Under the pieces are notes generated by a model. It was not told where the DNA came from. It did no database searches and saw only the letters and a program-made list of their open reading frames with translations. A stretch of 8,270 nt of DNA from Syntrophomonadaceae bacterium. GTDB lineage: Bacteria > Bacillota > Dethiobacteria > PWVN01. Location: positions 1-8,270 of the forward strand of contig PWVN01000191.1 in NCBI GenBank assembly GCA_003561835.1, given 5' to 3'. Position 1 is the first letter of the stretch. Each line of letters starts with the position of its first letter. This document shows positions 1-5,968 of this stretch, one piece after another. The translations under genes were made by a program, and so were the position numbers.

Positions 1-1
1 C

Positions 2-172
2 CCGAAGGTGGCCGGGGTGGCCGCCCTGATCTACGCCCAGAACCTTGGCATCAGCCCGGCCCAGGTTGAGGCCATCCTCATGCAGACGGCGGACCCTGTT
101 GGCAGACGGGGTTTCAGTCCCAAGTTCGGGCACGGCATCGTCAATGCCTACGACGCCCTAACAGCGCGATAA
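2..172 (+). CDS. C-terminal end of a subtilisin-like (S8 family) serine protease, partial
   Basis: The reading frame enters from the left edge and encodes 56 residues before a TAA at 170-172. It begins PKVAGVAALIYAQ, which matches the helix that follows the catalytic-serine motif GTSMA(T/A)P in S8 subtilases, so the active-site Ser should lie only a few codons upstream of the window. It ends with the usual family tail: a segment resembling 'SPAQVEAILMQTA' followed by FGHGIVNAYDAL, the G-G-hydrophobic-N/DAxxAL close of the subtilase fold. Nothing beyond the catalytic domain is present, so the protein has no C-terminal extension after this domain. The substrate and the location (secreted or intracellular) cannot be judged without the N-terminus. 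The family assignment is firm; the specific role is unknown. Confidence 0.85.
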   Translation, partial: PKVAGVAALIYAQNLGISPAQVEAILMQTADPVGRRGFSPKFGHGIVNAYDALTAR

Positions 173-273
173 CACCGGGATAGAACCGGGGGATCGAGCA
201 AATCCGGTTCACCACTGGGAAACCTGGACTTCACCGGCCTTCTACATTGCAAGGCTCTAGTCCTTAAAAGGCA

Positions 274-307
274 ACAGCCTCCGTTTTACAGCGGGGGCTG
301 TTTTTTT
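274..307 (+). terminator. Rho-independent terminator downstream of the protease gene
   Basis: The arm ACAGCCTCCG (274-283) pairs with CGGGGGCTGT (292-301) over 10 bp, including one G-U, around an 8-nt loop, and runs into seven Ts (301-307). It lies about 100 nt after the protease stop and is the obvious end of that transcript. A further inverted repeat, GAACCGG (183-189) / CCGGTTC (204-210), lies between the stop codon and this terminator. It has no T-run and no role I can assign. Confidence 0.85.
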
Positions 308-327
308 GCCTTCAAGCGGAGCAATTG

Positions 328-341
328 GGTACGAATGTACC
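328..341. repeat. GGTAC-N4-GTACC palindrome, copy 1 of a two-copy intergenic element
   Basis: GGTAC (328-332), spacer GAAT, GTACC (337-341) form a perfect 5+5 bp inverted repeat. The same element, GGTACNNATGTACCAG, recurs at 7241-7256. There it is again a little over 20 nt downstream of a terminator U-run and is followed by a GAAT and a TGCC. Two near-identical copies in intergenic DNA suggest either a dispersed repeat or a regulator-binding site. The geometry resembles GAAC-N4-GTTC LexA/DinR boxes but the bases differ, so I do not assign a binding protein. Confidence 0.55.
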
Positions 342-412
342 AGCGAATCCTGCCACCCTGACCCAACCTTTGGCTGTCAGGGAAATGGCTCGCTGTAAAC
401 GGGCCATTTTTT
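341..412 (+). promoter_or_regulatory. Attenuator-like structured RNA element upstream of acs, ending in a terminator
   Basis: Two hairpins are visible. CCCTGAC (356-362) pairs with GTCAGGG (376-382), with CCAA/TTGG stacked inside. Immediately after it, AATGGCTCG (384-392) pairs with CGGGCCATT (400-408) with one G-U and a 7-nt loop, followed by Ts to 412, a typical intrinsic terminator. CAGCGA (341-346) can alternatively pair with TCGCTG (390-395). That pairing would enclose the first hairpin and take away part of the terminator's 5' arm, a mutually exclusive fold as in attenuators and riboswitches. I cannot match it to a known riboswitch class. It may instead be a small RNA or simply a second terminator for read-through from the left. 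The terminator itself is well supported; the switching is inference. Confidence 0.5.
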
Positions 413-505
413 GTGCGGCCGGGGCCCATTCAGATAACTTTCTCACGAGAGGCGTAAGACCTGCGGCACTTTTCACCGGGGAAGCAGGAATAGGGGAAGG
501 GAAGG

Positions 506-533
506 TTGAATACATAATAATTAAAAATATTAA
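506..533 (+). promoter_or_regulatory. Candidate sigma-A-type promoter for acs
   Basis: TTGAAT (506-511) and TATTAA (528-533) are separated by 16 bp, each matching 4 of 6 consensus bases, within the only strongly AT-rich stretch before acs. Transcription would start near 540 and leave a leader of about 40 nt. That leader contains a short CCCC/GGGG hairpin (542-545 with 554-557) and the ribosome binding site GGGAGGT (571-577). It lies downstream of the terminator at 384-412, so this promoter would not be subject to that attenuator. Confidence 0.4.
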
Positions 534-582
534 GACAAGTTCCCCTTATTGTCGGGGCAACAGAAGTTGAGGGAGGTCTTGC

Positions 583-2556
583 ATGGAAACGGAAAAAAGC
601 ATTTCATCGATACTCAAGGAGCAGCGCCAGTTCCCGCCGCCGGAGGAATTTCGCCGGCAGGCCCATATCTCTTCCTATGAGGACTACAGGAGGCTCTATG
701 ACCAGTCTCTTGAGGACCCCGAAGGTTTCTGGTCAGGGGAAGCCGGGAGGCTTGACTGGTTTCAGAAGTGGGAGAAGGTTCTGGAGCAGGATATGGAGAA
801 GGGCATCTTCAAGTGGTTTTTGGGCGGCAAACTGAACGTCTCCCACAACTGCCTGGACCGGCATCTGGAAACAGAACGGGGAGACAAAACGGCCCTCATC
901 TGGCAGGGGGAGCCGGCGGAGGAGGTCCGGACCTTTACCTACCGGGAGCTCCACCGGGAAGTGTGCAAGCTGGCCCGGGTCCTGCTGCACCACGGCATCC
1001 AGAAGGGAGACCGGGTGGCCATCTATTTGCCCATGGTCCCCGAGCTGATGATGGCCCTTCTGGCCTGCAGCCGCATCGGGGCCGTCCACAGTGTCATCTT
1101 CGGCGGGTTCAGCGCAGATTCCATCCGGGGGAGGATCCTGGACAGCACCTGCAGAATGGTCATCACCGCCGACGGCGGCCTCAGGGGAGGCAGGGAACTC
1201 TTCCTGAAGGAGAAGGTGGATGAAGCGGTGGCGGGGTGCCCCTGCGTGGAAAAGGTCCTGGTCCTCAAAAGAACCGGCTCCGAAGTAACCATGGCGGAAG
1301 GCCGGGATTTCTGGTGGCACGAGGAAATGGCGGCGGACTACAGCCTGCCCCCCTGCTCCGCCGAGCCCATGGATGCGGAGGACCCCCTCTTTATCCTGTA
1401 CACGTCGGGGAGCACCGGAAAGCCCAAGGGGGTCCTGCACACCACGGGGGGCTACCTGACCTACGTGACCTCCACCAGCCACTACATCTTCGACCTGAAG
1501 GAGGAGGACGTCTTCTGGTGCACGGCGGATATCGGCTGGATCACGGGCCACAGCTATGTGGTCTACGGCCCCCTCTCCAACGGGGCCACCGTCCTCATGT
1601 TCGAGGGAGTTCCCAACTACCCCCGCCCGGACCGCTTCTGGGAAGTGGTGGAGAAGTTCAAGGTGACGGTCTTCTACACGGCCCCCACCGCCATCCGGGC
1701 CATTCTGAAGGAGGGGGACCGCTGGCCCCGGGGACGGGACCTGTCCAGCCTTCGCCTGCTGGGGACGGTGGGGGAACCCATCAACCCGGAAGTCTGGGTC
1801 TGGTACCAGCAGGTCATTGGGGGAGGCAGGTGCCCCGTGGTGGATACCTGGTGGCAGACGGAGACGGGGGGTATTCTCATCAGCCCCCTGCCGGGGGCGG
1901 TGACCACCAAACCCGGCAGCGCCACCGTGCCCTTCTTCGGGGTGGAACCCCGGGTCCTCCGGGAGGACGGCACCCCCTGCGACGTCAACGAGGGGGGCTA
2001 CCTGGTCATGAAAAGGCCCTGGCCCGGCATCATGCGGACCCTCTACAAGGACCACGACCGCTTTCTGGACGCCTATTTCCGCAAGTTCCCCGGCTGTTAC
2101 TTCACCGGGGACGGGGCCCGGGTGGATGAGGACGGCTGCTACTGGTTGATGGGACGGGTGGACGATGTTATCAACGTGGCCGGCCACCGCATCGGCACGG
2201 CGGAGGTGGAGAGCGCCCTGGTCAGCCACCGGGAGGTGGCGGAGGCGGCCGTGGTGGGCTACCCCCACCCCATCAAGGGGGAGGCCATCTTGGCCTTTGT
2301 CATCCTGAAAAAGGCGTCCCCCTCGCAGGAGATGAAGAGGGAACTGGTGGACCACGTGCGCAGGGTCATCGGGCCCATCGCCACCCCGGAAGAGCTCCAC
2401 TTCATCACCAGCCTGCCCAAGACCCGCAGCGGCAAGATCATGCGCCGCATCCTCAAGCAGATCGCCGCCGGCAGCCGGGAGCTGGGGGACACCACCACCC
2501 TGGCAGACCCGGAGGCCGTGCAGGAAATCCTGCATACCATCGGGGAACGGGAGTAA
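583..2556 (+). CDS. acs: Acetyl-CoA synthetase, AMP-forming
   Basis: The 657-residue cytoplasmic enzyme activates acetate in two steps (acetate + ATP to acetyl-AMP, then transfer to CoA). Its length matches bacterial Acs (about 650). Visible landmarks are: the ACAS N-terminal region with SSYEDYRRLYDQSLEDPEGFW at about 30-50; the ATP-binding loop YTSGSTGKPKG at 273-283; DTWWQTETGG at 421-430, whose Trp424 corresponds to the tryptophan that restricts the acyl pocket to acetate in Salmonella Acs; YFTGD at 506-510; the hinge/A8 region GRVDDVINVAGHR at 524-536; and near the C-terminus PKTRSGKIMRR (612-622). In that last motif Lys618 is the adenylation lysine that protein acetyltransferases modify in other bacteria. 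The ATG is set by GGGAGGT five bases upstream. No acetyltransferase or deacetylase partner and no clear terminator follow the stop. In this context it may serve acetate assimilation or oxidation. Family identity is very secure, and the intact Trp supports acetate over propionate. Confidence 0.96.
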   Translation: METEKSISSILKEQRQFPPPEEFRRQAHISSYEDYRRLYDQSLEDPEGFWSGEAGRLDWFQKWEKVLEQDMEKGIFKWFLGGKLNVSHNCLDRHLETERGDKTALIWQGEPAEEVRTFTYRELHREVCKLARVLLHHGIQKGDRVAIYLPMVPELMMALLACSRIGAVHSVIFGGFSADSIRGRILDSTCRMVITADGGLRGGRELFLKEKVDEAVAGCPCVEKVLVLKRTGSEVTMAEGRDFWWHEEMAADYSLPPCSAEPMDAEDPLFILYTSGSTGKPKGVLHTTGGYLTYVTSTSHYIFDLKEEDVFWCTADIGWITGHSYVVYGPLSNGATVLMFEGVPNYPRPDRFWEVVEKFKVTVFYTAPTAIRAILKEGDRWPRGRDLSSLRLLGTVGEPINPEVWVWYQQVIGGGRCPVVDTWWQTETGGILISPLPGAVTTKPGSATVPFFGVEPRVLREDGTPCDVNEGGYLVMKRPWPGIMRTLYKDHDRFLDAYFRKFPGCYFTGDGARVDEDGCYWLMGRVDDVINVAGHRIGTAEVESALVSHREVAEAAVVGYPHPIKGEAILAFVILKKASPSQEMKRELVDHVRRVIGPIATPEELHFITSLPKTRSGKIMRRILKQIAAGSRELGDTTTLADPEAVQEILHTIGERE

Positions 2557-2647
2557 AGCCTGGGACATAGAGAGCATTCAATCGTAGATCCCTCTTAACA
2601 AGGAAATTTAGGCTAATTTGTGGAAACGAATGCAATGGGGATGCCGT

Positions 2648-2860
2648 ATGAAAAAGGTCCTCCAGATCCCTAAAATCCAGCAATTTCAGGAATCCCTGGC
2701 TGCCATCTTCAAGGGCAACATGGTTATCATGGACGTGGACGGGAGGCTCCTGAACGGTTATAACCGTCAGAGCCTTCCTTTCTCTCTGTTTGGACCTCAT
2801 CGCCAGCTCCCTGGTTATCCTGCTGGATGCGGATGCGGCCCGGAACTTAAAAAAATTTAA
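2648..2860 (+). pseudogene. Probable frameshifted remnant of a PocR-like sensory-domain gene
   Basis: An ATG at 2648 with a weak GGGG site opens a frame whose first 35 codons read like the start of a ligand-sensing domain (IQQFQESLAA, then VIMDVDGRLL). After about 2750 the same frame becomes low-quality and ends at 2860. From about 2763 the frame one base ahead reads more naturally: SLCLDLIASSLVILLDADAA. Together the two halves follow the PocR-domain pattern (helix, beta hairpin with DxDGR, about 14 residues, then C-x(2-3)-LI-x-SS and a D-x-AA segment). They are joined only by assuming one extra base, and a TGA (2751) blocks the second frame. No output domain follows. The match to PocR is from memory of the family pattern, so the call is tentative. 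The alternative is a small unrelated ORF of 70 codons. Confidence 0.35.
2754..2767. repeat. Perfect 14-bp palindrome
   Basis: ACGGTTATAACCGT is perfectly self-complementary and sits exactly where the two halves of the putative broken gene change frame. It could be a dimer-binding operator or a scar of the rearrangement. A second perfect palindrome, TTTTCCGGAAAA, lies at 2864-2875, directly before the ECF-type -35 element. Confidence 0.5.
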
Positions 2861-2876
2861 AATTTTTCCGGAAAAG

Positions 2877-2903
2877 TGTAACAAAACCCAATCGTATTTC
2901 GTT
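2877..2903 (+). promoter_or_regulatory. ECF-type promoter in front of the sigma factor gene
   Basis: TGTAAC (2877-2882) and CGTT (2900-2903) are separated by 17 bp. This matches the general ECF layout, an 'AAC' -35 followed 16-17 bp later by a CGT-type -10, as in Bacillus SigX/SigW promoters. Transcription would start near 2909-2911 and leave a leader of about 65 nt before the sigma ATG at 2976. ECF operons commonly activate themselves, so autoregulation is the likely meaning. It is a motif match only. Confidence 0.5.
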
Positions 2904-2975
2904 AGTAGGATAGAATGGCATATGATTCTGGCAGCCCAGATGCAGCAGACCATCTCAACACAAGTGAGGTATTCA

Positions 2976-3536
2976 ATGTCCTTATTCCAGAAGCTTGGTG
3001 CCTTTCCGGAATCCCGCATAGAAGTCTTTCAGGAACTCTACACAAACTTTCTTTCCGTGCCCTTCTTAAGCGCCCTGGGGATTACAGGGAACAAGGCGGT
3101 GGCGGAAGACATCGCCCAGGATGTTTTTGAAAAGGCCTTTCCCCGGCTGGACACCTTCAAGGACGAGGACCACTTCTGCCGGTGGCTGGCCCGGGCGGCC
3201 ATCCGGCGGTCCATGGACTACTATCGGAAAAACCGGAAGTATTTGCTGGTGGAGCGGGTTTTTGAGACCGACCGCGCCGATACCAACCTGGAGTACCATC
3301 CCGAAATCTGCTATTTGCGGGGAGAAGAGGATGAGATGCTCAGGGCCCTGATCAGCTATCTGAATCCCGGCTACCGGGATGTGGTGTCGGAAAAGCTGTT
3401 TTACGACCTCTCCTACAGGGAGATGGCGGAGAAATACAACGTCAGCGAAAACTTGCTGCGGACCCGGTACCACCGGGCCCTCGAGAAGCTGAAAAAAATC
3501 CTGGAGGGGGTTGACCATGGGCAGGAAGGGTTCTGA
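2976..3536 (+). CDS. ECF-subfamily RNA polymerase sigma factor
   Basis: The 186-residue sigma-70 family protein has only regions 2 and 4, as expected for extracytoplasmic-function sigma factors. Region 2 is recognisable from FQELYTNF through GNKAVAEDIAQDVFEKAF to the -10-recognition/melting part FCRWLARAAIRRSMDYYRKNRK. After a linker rich in acidic residues, region 4 (EDEMLRALISYLNP...YREMAEKYNVSENLLRTRYHRALEKLKK) provides the helix-turn-helix for the -35 element. I chose the ATG at 2976 because GTGAGGT ends five bases before it and the length then fits the family. The frame is open upstream (TTG at 2790, ATG at 2922), but those starts add residues unlike sigma factors and lack good binding sites. 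The downstream gene overlaps its 3' end by 20 nt, and that gene encodes a TM protein that is probably its anti-sigma factor. The inducing signal and regulon are unknown. Confidence 0.9.
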   Translation: MSLFQKLGAFPESRIEVFQELYTNFLSVPFLSALGITGNKAVAEDIAQDVFEKAFPRLDTFKDEDHFCRWLARAAIRRSMDYYRKNRKYLLVERVFETDRADTNLEYHPEICYLRGEEDEMLRALISYLNPGYRDVVSEKLFYDLSYREMAEKYNVSENLLRTRYHRALEKLKKILEGVDHGQEGF

Positions 3537-4239
3537 AAGTTCTGAGGTGGCCTGGGCCATCGAAAAGATCCTGAAGTCGGGCCTGGATGGAGGGGCGGTC
3601 AAGCCTCCTCCGGGCCAGTTTGAACGGATCATCAGGAACCTGGAGATCCAAAGGGGGAAGAAGCGGCTGAAGAACATGGCCCGGAAGTTTTGCATCGCCT
3701 GCGCTGCCCTTCTGGTCCTCAGCGCCGGCCTCTACGGTTTTTTCCCGGAGAAATTAACACAAGGAGGCCGGAAGCTGGTCAGCTCCGTCACCTATTTTAT
3801 CGCCGGCGGCGTCAACATCCAGGTTTTCAACGAAGACCATCCCCTGTATCCCGCCTTTGACGAGGGGGCCCTGAAGGACTTCCGCCGCCTGAAGGACCTG
3901 GCCACCTTTGCCGTCAAGCTTCCCGGGTACAGGCCCCCGGATTACCGGGTTTCCGGGGCCTACGGGCAGGAGGGGGGAGGAGGCTTCGCCTTGACCCTGG
4001 AATTTCGCCGGGGCGGGGAGAGATTTTTTTTGACCCAGGGGGATGGAAATCTGTTTTTGGACCCGGCCGGCAGGGGCCCGGGGAAGGCGGTAGACATCGG
4101 GGGGCTAAAGGGCTTCACGGCCCCCTGGGAAGAGGGGGGGTACTTCCTGGAGTTCCGGGATGGCCGGGGGGTGGACTTCCTGCTGGCGGGGGACCTGGAG
4201 GAGGAGGAGCTCTTGAAGGTGGCAACGTCCCTGAAATAA
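3517..4239 (+). CDS. Probable membrane anti-sigma factor with DUF4367-like extracytoplasmic domain
   Basis: The 240-residue protein has three parts: a charged cytoplasmic segment (1-57), a single membrane span at about 58-76 (FCIACAALLVLSAGLYGFF), and an extracytoplasmic domain. Within the latter, residues about 127-240 resemble the DUF4367 pattern found on clostridial and bacillar anti-sigma factors (TFAVKLPGYRPPDYRV, later a beta-rich stretch, and the closing EEEELLKVATSLK). The start ATG at 3517 has GGAGGGG seven bases upstream, inside the sigma gene, so the two are probably translationally coupled; a TTG six bases earlier is less likely. Known logic of such pairs is that the cytoplasmic part holds the sigma factor at the membrane until an envelope signal releases it. 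No HxxxCxxC zinc anti-sigma motif is visible, and the cytoplasmic part is short. Function is therefore inferred mainly from gene order, topology and the C-terminal domain. Confidence 0.75.
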   Translation: MGRKGSESSEVAWAIEKILKSGLDGGAVKPPPGQFERIIRNLEIQRGKKRLKNMARKFCIACAALLVLSAGLYGFFPEKLTQGGRKLVSSVTYFIAGGVNIQVFNEDHPLYPAFDEGALKDFRRLKDLATFAVKLPGYRPPDYRVSGAYGQEGGGGFALTLEFRRGGERFFLTQGDGNLFLDPAGRGPGKAVDIGGLKGFTAPWEEGGYFLEFRDGRGVDFLLAGDLEEEELLKVATSLK

Positions 4240-4269
4240 AAAAACCTTCCCGGCCGGGAAGGTTTTTTT
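4238..4269. terminator. Bidirectional terminator between the convergent anti-sigma gene and folD
   Basis: A perfect palindrome, CCTTCCCGG / CCGGGAAGG (4245-4262), is flanked by seven As (4238-4244) on the left and seven Ts (4263-4269) on the right, so it reads as an intrinsic terminator on both strands. It overlaps the last bases of the anti-sigma stop codon and ends five bases before the folD stop codon. Confidence 0.92.
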
Positions 4270-4274
4270 GTGGA

Positions 4275-5132
4275 TCAGCTGTTCTGCAGCTCGCAGGCCA
4301 TGATGGTCTGCTTGCAGAGGACGGCCGTGGTGACGGAACCCACGCCGCCGGGGACAGGGGTGAGTTTGGCCGCGATGGGCTCCACGGATTCCCTATCCAC
4401 ATCCCCGCAGTATTTGCCGGGCCTGTCGGGGTCCTCGTTGATACCCACGTCGATGACCACCTGGCCTTCCCTGACATAGTCCGCCTTGACCATCTTGGCC
4501 CGGCCCACGGCCGCCACCAGAACATCGGCTCCGGCGCATACCTCGGGCAGGTTCTCCGTCCGGGAATGGCAGATGGTCACGGTGGCATGCTCCCGCAGCA
4601 GCAGCATGGCCACGGGCTTGCCCACCACCAGGGAGCGGCCCAGGACCACCACTTTTTTGCCCTTCAAGGGGATGTCGTAGAATTTCAGGATATCCATACA
4701 GGCGGTGGGGGTGCAGGGGGGGAAGCCCGTCTGGTCGTCGGCGAAGACCTTGCCGGCACTGCCCAGGGTCATGCAGTCCACATCTTTTTCCACCGGGATC
4801 AGGGACCGGATCTTTTTCTCGTCCAGGTGTTTGGGCAGGGGGGCGAACATGAGGATGCCGTGGATATCCTGTTTCCCTCCCACGTCCATCACGGCTTTCT
4901 CCAGGACCTCCTGATCGATCTCCTGGGGATATTCAAAAACTTCGTATTCCATGCCGATGCTGGAGCAGGTTTTCTTGGCGCCCCCCTCATAGAAAAGGTC
5001 GTCGGGCTTGGCGCCGACCCGGATAATCCCCAACTTGGGGTTTATGCCCTTCACCTTGAGGGCCTCCACTTTCTTGATGAGTTCGTCCTTCATTGCATCG
5101 GCGACGGCTTTGCCTTTAAGTAATTCAGCCAT
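4275..5132 (-). CDS. folD: FolD-type methylene-THF dehydrogenase, probably defective as cyclohydrolase
   Basis: The 285-residue protein has the FolD fold and length. It has PDDLFYEGGAKKTC (43-56) for the catalytic helix, GILMFAPLPKHLD at 92-104, EKDVD at 115-119, the Rossmann loop LGRSLVVGKPVAMLL at 164-178, VIDVGIN at 226-232 and TPVPGGVGSVT at 258-268. The family reaction is NAD(P)-dependent oxidation of 5,10-methylene-THF to methenyl-THF, usually plus its hydrolysis to 10-formyl-THF. Against E. coli FolD, Tyr50 is kept (Tyr48) and Asp121 is kept (Asp119). The catalytic Lys54 position is Ala52 and the Gln98 position is Phe96. Lysines 53 and 54 follow, one and two positions later. Loss of this Lys is known to abolish cyclohydrolase in FolD/MTHFD1 enzymes while dehydrogenase can remain. 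It follows fchA by 20 nt, with AGGAGGT (5143-5149) 10 nt upstream of the ATG, so the two form one operon. I recall similar Y-E-x-G-A sequences in other clostridial FolDs, so this may be a clade trait. Confidence 0.93.
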   Translation of the reverse strand: MAELLKGKAVADAMKDELIKKVEALKVKGINPKLGIIRVGAKPDDLFYEGGAKKTCSSIGMEYEVFEYPQEIDQEVLEKAVMDVGGKQDIHGILMFAPLPKHLDEKKIRSLIPVEKDVDCMTLGSAGKVFADDQTGFPPCTPTACMDILKFYDIPLKGKKVVVLGRSLVVGKPVAMLLLREHATVTICHSRTENLPEVCAGADVLVAAVGRAKMVKADYVREGQVVIDVGINEDPDRPGKYCGDVDRESVEPIAAKLTPVPGGVGSVTTAVLCKQTIMACELQNS

Positions 5133-5152
5133 GGGTTAAAAAGACCTCCTAG

Positions 5153-5785
5153 TTATTTTTTTATTTTACCGATGACGAGCTCCAGGGTCTCATCGGCGAT
5201 CCTGCTGCCGTCCTTCACCAGGCGGTCCATCTCTTCCGTGACGGCCTGGACGTAGCCCGCATCCTTGATGGCTCCCAGGTTGATGATGACATTGAGGGAA
5301 CCGCTGACCAGGGCCGCCTTCAGGAAGGCCACCCCGCAGCCCACATCGGAGATGGCGATCCTGGTGCCGATCTGGCCCATGCGTTCGTGGATCTTGATGC
5401 CTTCATAGGACTTGCGCATGATTTCCATGGGCACGGAGCAGGCATCCTTGGAGCACTTCTCCATGGTCTCCTCCTTGAACTTTACCTGCTCCGGGGTGTC
5501 CTTGGGCAAGCCGTATGCTTTGGACAGGGGCTCGAAGACCTCGGCATCCTTCTCCACCAGGACCTTCAGTTCCTCGATGATGGCATAGCCTCTTTCCAGC
5601 AGTTCCTTGACTTCATCCTCCACATCGGCGAATTTCTTCTTGCCCACCGTCAAATTCCCCACCATATTGGAGAGGGCCATACCGATGGCGCCTCCCATGG
5701 CCGCTGCCCCGCCGCCTCCCGGCACGGGGGCCTTGGAAGCGAGAACTTCCAAAAATTCGCTGCACGATTTCTCTACCATGGACAT
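5153..5785 (-). CDS. fchA: Methenyl-THF cyclohydrolase of the FTCD_C (cyclodeaminase) family
   Basis: The protein of about 210 residues matches the formiminotransferase-cyclodeaminase C-terminal family. It has SKAPVPGGGGAAAMGGAIG at 17-35, a long helical middle, and SDVGCGVAFLKAALVSGSLNVIINL at 146-170. Stand-alone members such as FchA of methylotrophs and purine-fermenting or acetogenic clostridia hydrolyse 5,10-methenyl-THF to 10-formyl-THF. Related proteins deaminate formimino-THF. The folD gene lies 20 nt downstream, which favours the cyclohydrolase role in the C1 (Wood-Ljungdahl methyl) branch. Three near ATGs compete. The first (5792-5794) is only one base from the GGGAGG at 5796-5801, so I prefer the second (5783-5785), ten bases away; the first would add MSL. 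No transmembrane or signal sequence is seen. The family is certain; cyclohydrolase over cyclodeaminase is inferred from the neighbour. Confidence 0.87.
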   Translation of the reverse strand: MSMVEKSCSEFLEVLASKAPVPGGGGAAAMGGAIGMALSNMVGNLTVGKKKFADVEDEVKELLERGYAIIEELKVLVEKDAEVFEPLSKAYGLPKDTPEQVKFKEETMEKCSKDACSVPMEIMRKSYEGIKIHERMGQIGTRIAISDVGCGVAFLKAALVSGSLNVIINLGAIKDAGYVQAVTEEMDRLVKDGSRIADETLELVIGKIKK

Positions 5786-5968
5786 TAAAGACATTCCTCC
5801 CTTTCACCCATTTTTTCGGCTCTTTGTTAAACCTGTAACTATATTTTTCTGCACAAACCCTTTATTATCCTTCAAGAGTTTTAAATATTCGCCCTGCCGG
5901 CCCGGAAAGGTATTGGAGGGGGCGGCGGCGAAAAAGGAAGGGACGGGAAAAGAAGAGGAGGGTCTCAT
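5786..5968. promoter_or_regulatory. Divergent control region between fchA-folD and the PLP enzyme
   Basis: This intergenic stretch must carry promoters for both directions. Its centre (about 5815-5895) is clearly AT-rich compared with the GC-rich genes beside it, and the fchA-side edge carries that operon's GGGAGG site. Several TATAAT-like words are present on either strand, but none has a convincing -35 partner at 16-18 bp, so I do not place exact promoters. No large inverted repeat or riboswitch-like fold was found. Confidence 0.4.

Noticed and set aside
325..570. 81-codon open frame on the + strand before acs (TTG start)
   Set aside because: It runs through two hairpins and an intrinsic terminator, has no ribosome binding site, and shows no protein-like pattern. 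The DNA is better explained as RNA structure and promoter.
733..2577. 614-codon open frame on the minus strand, antisense to acs
   Set aside because: Its translation is a low-complexity G/P/H/D-rich sequence typical of an antisense shadow of a GC-rich gene. The + strand Acs is intact with all motifs, and I see no binding site or family resemblance on the minus strand.
2790..2975. N-terminal extension of the sigma factor to TTG 2790 or ATG 2922
   Set aside because: The extra residues do not fit sigma region 2 and include the putative promoter. Those starts lack a good ribosome binding site, whereas ATG 2976 has GTGAGGT at proper spacing.
5786..5794. First ATG of fchA (5792-5794)
   Set aside because: Only one base separates it from the GGGAGG site, which is too close. 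The next ATG at 5783-5785 has a ten-base spacing.
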